A stretch of DNA of 9,069 nt from an uncultured Gemmatimonadota bacterium. GTDB taxonomy: Bacteria; Gemmatimonadota; Gemmatimonadetes; Gemmatimonadales; Gemmatimonadaceae. Below, piece after piece: positions 1 to 5,402 of the stretch. Made by a program: the position numbers and the translations under genes. The stretch lies in the NCBI GenBank assembly GCA_946478895.1, contig CAMLDY010000103.1:1-9069 (forward strand), in the 5' to 3' direction. The notes under the pieces are model-generated. The model was not told the origin of the DNA. It ran no database searches and saw only the letters and a list, made by a program, of their open reading frames with translations. Position 1 is the stretch's first letter, and the number at the start of each line of letters is the position of its first letter.

Positions 1-1251
1 CGCGCACGCCGTGCTATATGCGAGCATAGGTCTTATTGGTGTGGAGGACCGAGGGGCTGCTAGCCAAAGGAGGTGAATGCATCTGCCGTCAGATGCAGCA
101 CTCGGAGAGACAGATCTGAGTAGTGGGAACAAAACCTGAGTTTCCGCGAACCCTAATCTTCGGAGTGAGACCGATGTTAGCGTCGCTCCATCGGTGCCAG
201 CAGCTTCGAAGAAGGCCAGCGGATGGTCGCAGGGCGACTTGACAACAAAGAGGTGTCGGGGATAGTTCGCTTCAGTCCCGATCACTTTACTCCAGTCATC
301 GCCGCGGTCCGCATTGCGTGCAGCTTGAATTAGATCTGGCGCTTCGGACTGACTTCGACTCTTCGTCCAAATAAGAGCGGCTCCATCGTCAACGGCCACG
401 AGCCGTTGGTCGAACGTAGGTTGTCGGCCGGAGCGACTGACCAATCTCGGATGACTCCAATGACTTCCACCGTCGTTGGACGATATTGCAAAGACGCTGT
501 TGATATCTCGTCCAAGCCCCGTCTCAGCCGCGGCGTAGCTGACTATTATCCTGCCGCTAGAGGCGATCGCCAAATCGGTGTACGACGGCTCGACAGGGAG
601 GGCCAAAGGAACGTCATGCCGCGCCCAGTGGGCATCCGACCCACTCAGGAATGTGACGACCCCGCCCGCACTCTTACTGAACGTTGGAACTGCGACTGCG
701 ACACCTCGGCCGCCGATGGGAATCAACGATGAGATGAAGGTCGGCGTCCATCGGGCAGACTCGAATATTGCTATCCTTTGTGGCGTAGTCCATCTCCCGG
801 CCGAAAAGCTCGCATGCCATATGACAGTTAGTGCGAGTGCACCCAGCGGTTGAGATGTCCGTCGCAGTTTCAGCGAATCCGCAGGCTCTGCCCAGAGAAC
901 GTGGAGTCTGTTCTGACGGTCGAACGTGGCGATCGGATATCCAAACCAGTGTGTTCCGGAGGGTGCCGGAATTCCGACGGCATTCAGCCGCCCCGCGCGA
1001 CCGCGCTCAAGTTTCCAGATGCCGAGTTGCGGAATCGACTCGGGTGACTCCTGATCTGGTGTCTTGTTCCCAACGATTATGATGAGGCCGTGACGACTGA
1101 CGGAGATACGGGGATTCCGAATATCCGCTGCTCCTAATCCAGACACAAACGTCGGTGCGCTCCAAGCCTGCAGAGTGCAAGCGTGAGGATCCCGAAGTTG
1201 GAGAAGCGGCGATGTAAGAAACGCCAGCAACGGTAGCGTGTGCGCTAACAC
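1..1251 (-). CDS. Asp-box (BNR, sialidase-like) beta-propeller protein, 3' end beyond window
   Basis: The minus strand stays open for 417 codons, from a GTG at 1249-1251 to the window edge, with an in-frame TAA upstream at 1270-1272. An AAGGAA-type ribosome binding site lies six bases before the GTG; a TTG at 1252-1254 is the alternative start. Residues 4-17 are hydrophobic and may be a weak export signal, though the basic n-region is missing. The rest has the rhythm of propeller blades. A textbook Asp-box SNDGGSHW is at residues 258-265 and a degenerate one, NADRGDDW, at 313-320, 55 residues later. Blade-like strands such as RLHVLWAEP (115-123) and GAALIWTK (290-297) recur. Asp-boxes mark blade turns in sialidases, but many such proteins are not sialidases and no catalytic Arg triad can be assigned. 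The function is therefore open. Base composition looks less GC-rich than the atp genes. The gene is certainly incomplete at its C-terminus here. Confidence 0.82.
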   Translation of the reverse strand, partial: MLAHTLPLLAFLTSPLLQLRDPHACTLQAWSAPTFVSGLGAADIRNPRISVSRHGLIIIVGNKTPDQESPESIPQLGIWKLERGRAGRLNAVGIPAPSGTHWFGYPIATFDRQNRLHVLWAEPADSLKLRRTSQPLGALALTVIWHASFSAGRWTTPQRIAIFESARWTPTFISSLIPIGGRGVAVAVPTFSKSAGGVVTFLSGSDAHWARHDVPLALPVEPSYTDLAIASSGRIIVSYAAAETGLGRDINSVFAISSNDGGSHWSHPRLVSRSGRQPTFDQRLVAVDDGAALIWTKSRSQSEAPDLIQAARNADRGDDWSKVIGTEANYPRHLFVVKSPCDHPLAFFEAAGTDGATLTSVSLRRLGFAETQVLFPLLRSVSPSAASDGRCIHLLWLAAPRSSTPIRPMLAYSTACA

Positions 1252-1333
1252 CAAACTTCCTTCGACTGGTTAGGTTGCGCACGCGCAGCATAAATACTGC
1301 CAGATATGAGGTTCCACGCAGACAATCGGCGGC

Positions 1334-1374
1334 AACTGCCACTTTCATATCATCGAACTGCCACTTTCTTATCA
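1334..1374. repeat. Two-copy 19-bp direct repeat upstream of the propeller gene
   Basis: AACTGCCACTTTCATATCA (1334-1352) and AACTGCCACTTTCTTATCA (1356-1374) match at 18 of 19 positions and have a 22-bp period, about two helical turns. They lie 83-125 bp upstream of the propeller gene start, where tandem activator sites could sit. A regulatory role is inferred from position and spacing only. Confidence 0.6.
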
Positions 1375-1441
1375 CTTAAGCATCAATGCGCGCATACGCG
1401 CCGCAGCACTGAGTTCTCAGTAGCAGAGCGTCTCACGCAAC

Positions 1442-1465
1442 AAAAAAAGCGCCGAAGCGCTTTTT
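1442..1465 (-). terminator. Rho-independent terminator of the BsuPI-domain gene
   Basis: Read on the minus strand, GCGC-TTCG-GCGC forms a stem closed by a C(UUCG)G tetraloop, flanked by an A-run and followed by seven T residues. The stem becomes nine base pairs when the A/T flanks are counted. It lies about 20 bp after the stop codon of the 1486-1956 gene and insulates the propeller gene from it. The symmetry would allow some termination on the plus strand too. Confidence 0.85.
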
Positions 1466-1485
1466 GATCGCCAACCCAGCGCGTG

Positions 1486-1956
1486 CTACGGCAGTACGAA
1501 CTGAACCGAAGTCTCGACGGGGAAGTTGTCGCTCTTGAGAATCGCGACGGCGGTGAATGCTCCGTGCTGACCCTTCACGTCCCAGCTCTCGGAGAAGCTC
1601 GTCGCGCCCTTGCCCTTGAGCGTCTCGCTGCGCATCGCCGAGGTGAACATCCGCCCTTCGCTCCAGCGCCAGATTTCCTTGCCGGCGAAATCCTTGACGA
1701 CGAAATCGTGGGTCTGTCCATCCGGGAAGCGGAGCTCGAGCATCTTGCCGGTGTTGTTGCGCACGTTGAGCGAGAAGCGGAGCTTGTCGGCGTCGTCCTT
1801 CGGTCTCGTCACGTCGAAAGTCGTGACGATTGGCGCACTCTTCTCGGCGGCCGAGTGCTTTGTAGTTGCGATCGATTTTGATTCGTGGGAGAACGGAGCC
1901 GCGGCGAGGGCGACTGATGCTGCGCACAGCAAGGGGAGAATGAGCCGGTTATCCAT
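1486..1956 (-). CDS. Exported BsuPI-domain protein
   Basis: This 156-residue protein begins MDNRLILPLL; residues 5-20 are hydrophobic and end in AAA, so it looks like a Sec signal peptide with cleavage near residue 20. A linker follows, then a beta-rich domain over about residues 58-155. This matches the BsuPI family (named after the Bacillus intracellular proteinase inhibitor): LRFSLNVRNNTGKMLELRF, then DFVVKDFAGKEIWRWSEGR, then a SESWD segment and a final FPVETSVQFVL strand. An ATG at 2047-2049 would add 31 residues, but it would put a long charged stretch before the signal and would start upstream of the candidate promoter, so I chose 1956. The cysteine at residue 11 is preceded by PLL, which is not a lipobox. 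Family proteins are often annotated as proteinase inhibitors from that one member; here a periplasmic or secreted role is likely, and inhibitor activity is unproven. It is divergent from the atp operon. Confidence 0.85.
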   Translation of the reverse strand: MDNRLILPLLCAASVALAAAPFSHESKSIATTKHSAAEKSAPIVTTFDVTRPKDDADKLRFSLNVRNNTGKMLELRFPDGQTHDFVVKDFAGKEIWRWSEGRMFTSAMRSETLKGKGATSFSESWDVKGQHGAFTAVAILKSDNFPVETSVQFVLP

Positions 1957-1998
1957 TACTTCGCGAGACTGGTCTGGTCGTGGTAGGCGGGCGGCCGC

Positions 1999-2015
1999 TC
2001 TCACATATCGTGAGA
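1999..2015. promoter_or_regulatory. Palindrome TCTCAC-N5-GTGAGA, possible operator
   Basis: The arms TCTCAC and GTGAGA are perfect six-base inverted repeats around ATATC. The site lies 43 bp upstream of the BsuPI-domain gene start and directly downstream of its candidate -10 element. It could be an operator or a small 5' UTR hairpin. No regulator is identified. Confidence 0.35.
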
Positions 2016-2022
2016 ACGCCAA

Positions 2023-2049
2023 CTTATCGACAGATAGACGAGCGGTCAA
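2023..2049 (-). promoter_or_regulatory. Candidate sigma70-type promoter for the BsuPI-domain gene
   Basis: On the minus strand TTGACC (2044-2049) resembles a -35 element at five of six positions, and GATAAG (2023-2028) a -10 element at four of six. The spacing is 15 bp, shorter than the optimal 17. Transcription would start near 2016, leaving a leader of about 60 bases before the ATG at 1956. This is a pattern match only. Confidence 0.3.
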
Positions 2050-2137
2050 CAGTCAAGTCACAGACTAACTCCGCATGAGTCATGAACTTGCGCGCGCCTG
2101 AAATGTTCGGCCTCTCTTCGGAAATGCGCCATCTGTT

Positions 2138-2161
2138 CGCTTGTGAAATTCTTCACAAGCG
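2138..2161. promoter_or_regulatory. Crp/Fnr-type palindrome upstream of the ATP synthase operon
   Basis: CGCTTGTGAA and TTCACAAGCG are perfect ten-base arms around ATTC. The core, TTGTGA-N6-TCACAA, matches the TGTGA-N6-TCACA consensus bound by Crp-family regulators exactly on both half-sites. It ends 17 bp before the ATG of the AtpZ-like gene. A weak promoter overlaps it: TTGTGA (2141-2146) as -35 and TAATTT (2164-2169) as -10, with a 17-bp spacer. That would start transcription at or just before the ATG. If so, the bound factor would block the promoter; the site could instead activate the divergent gene. It could also act as an RNA hairpin. The palindrome is certain; the regulator is inferred. 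Confidence 0.55.
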
Positions 2162-2178
2162 GTTAATTTCATCGCGCA

Positions 2179-2442
2179 ATGGCTGACGAAAAACGGCCGC
2201 GACAGACCTCGCCAAAGGGCTTGTCGGGCGCCGATTTCGCCGGACTCGGGATCCAGTTCGCGGCCGCGATCGTGATCTTCGTCTTCGCCGGCCAATGGCT
2301 CGACAACCGCTTCGACGGAAACGGATTGTTCATCATCGCCGGGGCGTTCGTGGGTGCGGTGGGCGGATTCTACCATATGTATCGCCGCATTGCGGCGGCA
2401 CAAAAGCAGGATGACGAAGAGCGGCGGAGACGCGAACGGTGA
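2179..2442 (+). CDS. atpZ: AtpZ/AtpI family F0F1 ATP synthase accessory protein
   Basis: This 87-residue protein has a basic N-terminus, two transmembrane helices (about residues 21-39 and 49-67) and a charged tail ending in a run of Arg and Glu. The segment LGIQFAAAIVIFVFAGQWLD followed by a Gly-rich second helix is typical of the AtpZ/AtpI (ATPase_gene1) family, which sits at the head of atp operons. In alkaliphilic Bacillus, AtpZ with AtpI has been linked to divalent cation supply, and AtpI-type proteins to c-ring assembly; which applies here is not known. No Shine-Dalgarno sequence is visible before the ATG, which fits the possibility of a leaderless transcript. The stop overlaps the next start in a GTGA arrangement, so the two are probably translationally coupled. 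Confidence 0.85.
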   Translation: MADEKRPRQTSPKGLSGADFAGLGIQFAAAIVIFVFAGQWLDNRFDGNGLFIIAGAFVGAVGGFYHMYRRIAAAQKQDDEERRRRER

Positions 2443-2813
2443 AAGAAAAGAGAGCGCTGGCGTTTTTCGCCGGAGTGTCAGCCGCTCTCATTCTGGTCGC
2501 CACCGTGATCCTGAGGACGTACTTCAGAACGGTTGCGCAGCACGACGCGATGCTGGTCTCCGCTGGACTGGCTTTCGCAGTACAACTCGGCTCTTACGCG
2601 CTCTTGCGCCCGGGACGCTCGGGACACGGACAGCCTGGAGAGCTGCTGATACGATGGGCGCTTGGCGCGGGACTCCGGCTGTTCGTGCTGGTGCTGTACG
2701 CTCCGCTGGCGAGGATCGCGAATCTCTCACTCGAGGCGGCGCTGGTGAGTCTGGTGACTTTTTTCTTTCTGACGATGATGGCCGAACCGCTCCTGCTCGA
2801 ATATGATCGCTGA
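2439..2813 (+). CDS. Four-helix AtpI-like membrane protein of the atp operon
   Basis: The start is GTG at 2439-2441, overlapping the preceding stop by four bases. The product has 124 residues and four predicted transmembrane segments at about 8-26, 37-56, 70-90 and 98-120. A conserved-looking GAGLRLFVLVLY stretch lies in the third. Size, topology and the place between AtpZ and subunit a match the ATP synthase I (AtpI) group, members of which assist c-ring assembly or ion transport beside the complex. Sequence similarity to well-known AtpI proteins is weak by eye, so the name rests mainly on context. The gene overlaps atpB by 11 bp, which implies coupled translation. An assembly or ion-handling accessory of the Fo sector is the likeliest role. 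Confidence 0.65.
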   Translation: MKEKRALAFFAGVSAALILVATVILRTYFRTVAQHDAMLVSAGLAFAVQLGSYALLRPGRSGHGQPGELLIRWALGAGLRLFVLVLYAPLARIANLSLEAALVSLVTFFFLTMMAEPLLLEYDR

Positions 2814-3651
2814 TCAAAGAGACTTCATCACGCCGCACATCGCGGATTCGCACACCCTCGATTTGCCGTGCTTCAAGCACGGCTTCGTGTGCGAGTACGA
2901 GCTCCCGCACTGGAATCCGATTCACATCGGCGGCTTCTCGCTCGACATCTCGCCGACGCGCCACGTGGTGATGCTCTGGGTTGCGGCGCTGCTGTGCCTT
3001 CTCTTCACTCTGTTCGCGCTGCGCGCGCACAACCGTCACACCAGCAAGGGCAAGGCGCCGGGCGGTTTCGGCGCTGGGTTCGAGGCGATGGTGCTCTACC
3101 TCCGCAACGAGGTGGTGCTACCCAACGTCGGACCGCACGGCAATGCGTTCGTGCCGTATCTCCTCACGCTCTTCTTCTTCATCCTGTTCGTGAACCTGCT
3201 CGGCCTGATGCCGTACGGCGCGACCGCGACCGGCAACATCTCGGTCACCGCGACGCTGGCGATCGTCACGTTTTTCGTGATCGAGTTCGCCGGCATGAAG
3301 GCGCTCGGCAAGGGCTACATCAATACGATAGTCTTCTGGCCGCACGACATGTCGCTCGGCATGAAGCTCTTCATCTCGCCGATTCTCACCCCGATCGAGA
3401 TCATCGGCAAGCTGACAAAGCCGTTCGCGCTGGCGATCCGTCTCTTCGCCAACATGATCTCCGGTCACGTCGTCCTGCTGGCGCTGATAAGTCTGATCTT
3501 CACGTTCGCAACGTGGATTCTGGTTCCGCTGCCGATCGCGATGGCGCTCGGCATCGCGATGCTGGAGCTGTTCGTGGCATTTCTGCAGGCGTTCATTTTC
3601 ATGCTTCTGTCCGCCGTGTTCATTGGACTGATTCGCGAGAGTGCGCACTGA
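2803..3651 (+). CDS. atpB: ATP synthase F0 subunit a
   Basis: The 282-residue subunit a forms the two half-channels that carry protons to and from the c-ring. The essential arginine is R213 in AIRLFANMISGH (E. coli R210), and the late LQAFIFMLLSAVFIG helix carries Q262 (E. coli Q252). H222 and E255 stand where E. coli has E219 and H245, the swapped pair known from mitochondrial enzymes. Residues 1-50 form a polar N-terminal extension before the first membrane helix (about 55-74); it is rich in His and holds two Cys at 23 and 30. It ends in a PHWNPIHIGGFSLDISPTR stretch like the longer a subunits of non-proteobacterial phyla. The start overlaps the upstream gene by 11 bp and has no clear ribosome binding site, so translational coupling is likely. 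Downstream helices follow at about 116-137, 145-165, 205-230, 228-250 and 252-276. Confidence 0.95.
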   Translation: MIADQRDFITPHIADSHTLDLPCFKHGFVCEYELPHWNPIHIGGFSLDISPTRHVVMLWVAALLCLLFTLFALRAHNRHTSKGKAPGGFGAGFEAMVLYLRNEVVLPNVGPHGNAFVPYLLTLFFFILFVNLLGLMPYGATATGNISVTATLAIVTFFVIEFAGMKALGKGYINTIVFWPHDMSLGMKLFISPILTPIEIIGKLTKPFALAIRLFANMISGHVVLLALISLIFTFATWILVPLPIAMALGIAMLELFVAFLQAFIFMLLSAVFIGLIRESAH

Positions 3652-3709
3652 CGCGGAGCCTGCTCAACTCCGCGCACGTATCCGGCCGAGGGGGCTGGAG
3701 AATTCCGTT

Positions 3710-3724
3710 GGAGCCTGGCGCTCC
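3710..3724 (+). other. Small hairpin in the atpB-atpE spacer
   Basis: GGAGC and GCTCC flank a five-base loop in the 145-bp spacer 3652-3796, the longest gap inside the operon. There is no T-run, so it is not a terminator. It could mark mRNA processing before atpE. Nothing else recognisable was found in this spacer apart from the atpE ribosome binding site. Confidence 0.25.
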
Positions 3725-3780
3725 GTCGACGGATAGCGATGTCGTGATCGCGAGCATGACAAATCACGATTTGCCATAAA

Positions 3781-3789
3781 AGGAAAGGG
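3781..3789 (+). promoter_or_regulatory. Strong ribosome binding site of atpE
   Basis: AGGAAAGGG lies seven bases before the ATG at 3797 in an A-rich context. It is the best Shine-Dalgarno sequence in the operon and contrasts with atpZ, atpB and atpF, where none is clear. High initiation fits the need for many c subunits per complex. It also favours the 3797 start over the in-frame ATG at 3806. Confidence 0.75.
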
Positions 3790-3796
3790 TAAGAAA

Positions 3797-4081
3797 ATGG
3801 TCACGATGTATCCTCTGCTTCAGGCTGCAGCGAGCTTCACCCGCGAGTATTCGGGCGCGTGGGCTTTGCTCGGCGCCGGCATCGGCGGCGGTCTCGCCAC
3901 CATCGGCGCGGGCATCGGTATTGGACGTCTGGCCGGCCAGGCGATGGACGGCATGGCGCGCCAGCCGGAAATGGCAGGTCGCATTCAGACGGGCGCCATC
4001 ATCTTCGCGGCGCTCATCGAGGGAATCGCGCTGTTCGCAATCGTCATCGCGTTCCTGATTCAGGGCAAGTTCAGCTTCTAG
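3797..4081 (+). CDS. atpE: ATP synthase F0 subunit c
   Basis: This 94-residue hairpin protein forms the rotating c-ring. Helix 1 (about 22-47) carries the glycine-rich packing motif GAGIGIG, the polar loop has ARQPE (54-58), and helix 2 holds the ion-binding Glu75 in ALIEGIALFAIV. Sodium-type rings use a Gln in helix 1 and Ser/Thr plus Tyr near the carboxylate. The aligned positions here are Ile, Gly, Ile and Phe, so the ring is predicted to be proton-specific. Residues 1-20 form a somewhat long N-terminal lead. The gene is set apart by a 145-bp upstream spacer and a 105-bp downstream spacer with a stable hairpin, an arrangement that should raise c output over its neighbours. Confidence 0.96.
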   Translation: MVTMYPLLQAAASFTREYSGAWALLGAGIGGGLATIGAGIGIGRLAGQAMDGMARQPEMAGRIQTGAIIFAALIEGIALFAIVIAFLIQGKFSF

Positions 4082-4097
4082 GCAATTTCGGCTCGGC

Positions 4098-4123
4098 TCC
4101 GCGGCGCGTTCGCGCGCCGCGGA
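4098..4123 (+). other. Stable 11-bp hairpin after atpE
   Basis: TCCGCGGCGCG and CGCGCCGCGGA pair perfectly around a TTCG loop, starting 17 bp after the atpE stop. All but one pair are GC. No T-run follows, so it is not a classic intrinsic terminator. A 3' stabiliser or processing stop protecting the atpE message, or a partial attenuator, is the likely role. The rest of the 4082-4186 spacer shows no gene. Confidence 0.7.
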
Positions 4124-4186
4124 CCCCAGCCTCAATTCGAGATCAGCGATACAAACGGCGAGATATCGCCCCGAGCCACCACGCAT

Positions 4187-4759
4187 ATGTACCTGGTACT
4201 TCTTGCATTGCTGCAGTCAGAGCCGATCGCGCCGGTAGAATCGAGCAAGTCCGGCGATCTGCTCACGCCGAACGGCGGACTGATGTTCTGGACCTTCATA
4301 GTCTTCATCGTCCTGCTGATCGTACTCGGCCGATTCGTGTTCCCGAAGATCATCGCCGAGGTCGAGGCGCGTGAGAAAGCCCTCGAGGACGCGATCGAGG
4401 CAGCCAAGCGCGATCGCGAGGAAGCGGCCGGCATTCTCGCCGAGCACAAGCGGCAGATCGAGGAGGCGCGGGTAGAGGCGCAGAAGATCATCGTCGAGGG
4501 CCGCCACGCGGGCGAGAAGCTGCGCGCGCAGATGCTCGAGGAGACCCAGCAGCAGCAGCAGCAGATGCTGGAGCGTGCGCGGGCAGAGATCGGTCGCGAG
4601 AAGGAGCACGCGATCGCCGATCTGCGTCGCGAGGCGATCGAGCTCGCCATCGCCGGCGCCGGCAAGGTCATCGAAAAAAATCTCGACGACCAGTCGAATC
4701 GGAAAATCGTCGAGAGCTTCCTTTCTTCGATTCCCGTCGCGGAGACCACGCGCGGATGA
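4187..4759 (+). CDS. atpF: ATP synthase F0 subunit b
   Basis: The 190-residue b subunit is the peripheral stalk: one membrane helix at about 33-52, in the usual PNGGLMFWTFIVF context, then a long charged coiled coil (about 55-165) rich in Glu, Arg, Lys and Ala that reaches up to delta. A run of six Gln at 121-126 sits inside the coil. Before the membrane helix are 32 extra residues starting MYLVLLALLQ, a short hydrophobic patch that could be a cleaved signal or a second membrane contact. Most E. coli-type b subunits begin directly at the helix. The ATG at 4187 has no good ribosome binding site; a start at Met33 (4283) would remove part of the helix and is less likely. The end overlaps atpH by four bases. 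Confidence 0.93.
   Translation: MYLVLLALLQSEPIAPVESSKSGDLLTPNGGLMFWTFIVFIVLLIVLGRFVFPKIIAEVEAREKALEDAIEAAKRDREEAAGILAEHKRQIEEARVEAQKIIVEGRHAGEKLRAQMLEETQQQQQQMLERARAEIGREKEHAIADLRREAIELAIAGAGKVIEKNLDDQSNRKIVESFLSSIPVAETTRG
4547..4564 (+). repeat. (CAG)6 trinucleotide run inside atpF
   Basis: Six consecutive CAG codons encode Gln121-126 in the stalk coiled coil. All six use the same codon, so the tract could slip in replication by whole codons without breaking the frame. Confidence 0.9.
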
Positions 4760-5304
4760 ACGCCGAGGGAATTGGCCGCAACTACGCCGAAGCGCTGCTG
4801 ACGCTGGCGCGGAAGAGCGACAGCGTCGAGGAGTGGGGCGCGCTGCTCGACGCGATCGCCGCGGGAATGAGGGAAGACCCGACGCTGCGCGCGTTCCTCG
4901 AGTCGCCGAAGCTTTCCGCATCGCACAAGATCGAGATTCTCGAGAAAGCGCTTGGTCGGCGGGTGCCACGGCTATTCCTGCGCTTCATCGAGACGGTCAT
5001 CAACAAGCGCCGGCAGATGTTGATTCCGGAGATCGCCTCCGAGTATCGGCTGCTGATCGACGAAGCCGAGAACCGGGTGCACGCGATGGTCACGGTAGCG
5101 ACGGAGCCGACGGAGCCGGAGCGCGACGCCCTGGCGCGGCAGCTCACGCGTCTCTTCGGCAAGCGCGTGGTGCCCCACATCTCCCTCAACCCGGCCATCC
5201 TCGGCGGCGTGATCGTGAAGGTCGGCGACACCGTGATGGACGGCTCGGTGCGGAAGCGGCTGTCGATGCTGAGGCAGCGGATGCTGGCAACGGTCCACCG
5301 ATAA
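4756..5304 (+). CDS. atpH: ATP synthase F1 subunit delta
   Basis: The 182-residue delta (OSCP-type) subunit links the b stalk to the top of the F1 alpha/beta head. The N-terminal helical domain (about 5-105) begins GRNYAEALLTLA, the usual opening. The C-terminal region (about 107-178) has the family signature NPAILGGVIVKVGD at 145-158 followed by DGSVRKRL. Length is normal for the family. ATGA overlap with atpF implies coupled translation, which suits two stalk partners. It is the only F1 subunit encoded here: the next gene is not atpA, and a terminator follows 40 bp later. Confidence 0.95.
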   Translation: MNAEGIGRNYAEALLTLARKSDSVEEWGALLDAIAAGMREDPTLRAFLESPKLSASHKIEILEKALGRRVPRLFLRFIETVINKRRQMLIPEIASEYRLLIDEAENRVHAMVTVATEPTEPERDALARQLTRLFGKRVVPHISLNPAILGGVIVKVGDTVMDGSVRKRLSMLRQRMLATVHR

Positions 5305-5343
5305 CCGCCTTCAGCAAAACGCTACGGTTGGGCGTACTTATTG

Positions 5344-5376
5344 AAGGGCCGCGGTCAGGTGCGGCCCTTTGTTTTT
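5344..5376 (+). terminator. Rho-independent terminator of the atp operon
   Basis: AAGGGCCGC and GCGGCCCTT form a nine-base-pair stem around an eight-base loop, followed by TTTGTTTTT-type sequence. It stands 40 bp after the atpH stop and 27 bp before the next start codon. It separates the ATP synthase genes from the efflux genes. Confidence 0.92.
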
Positions 5377-5402
5377 GAGCAACCGATCAGCAACGCAACT
5401 AT

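Noticed and set aside
406..1082. Several short plus-strand frames of 65-108 residues
   Set aside because: They lie opposite the long open propeller frame and have no recognisable motifs.
1270..1300. Sigma54-like element TGGCAG-N5-ATGCT upstream of the propeller gene (minus strand)
   Set aside because: The GG-to-GC spacing fits, but three consensus positions differ, so it is not enough to call.
1007..1375. Minus-strand 122-residue frame starting at an ATG
   Set aside because: It overlaps the propeller gene in another frame, shows no domain-like pattern and is Arg/Ser-rich in the way of out-of-frame translations.
1408..1421. Palindrome ACTGAG-TT-CTCAGT
   Set aside because: Short arms and no clear relation to a promoter; can easily occur by chance.
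1951..1986. Lipoprotein signal in the BsuPI-domain protein around Cys11
   Set aside because: The residues before Cys are PLL, with no small residue at -1, so it does not fit a lipobox.
1957..2049. N-terminal extension of the BsuPI-domain protein from the ATG at 2047-2049
   Set aside because: It would put 31 mostly polar, Arg-rich residues before a clear signal peptide and would overlap the candidate promoter.
2868..3779. 303-residue plus-strand frame overlapping atpB
   Set aside because: Arg/His/Ala-rich shadow of atpB in the +2 frame; atpB itself has the conserved residues.
4132..5298. Long minus-strand frames opposite atpF and atpH
   Set aside because: Typical antisense shadows of GC-rich genes, with no domain signal.
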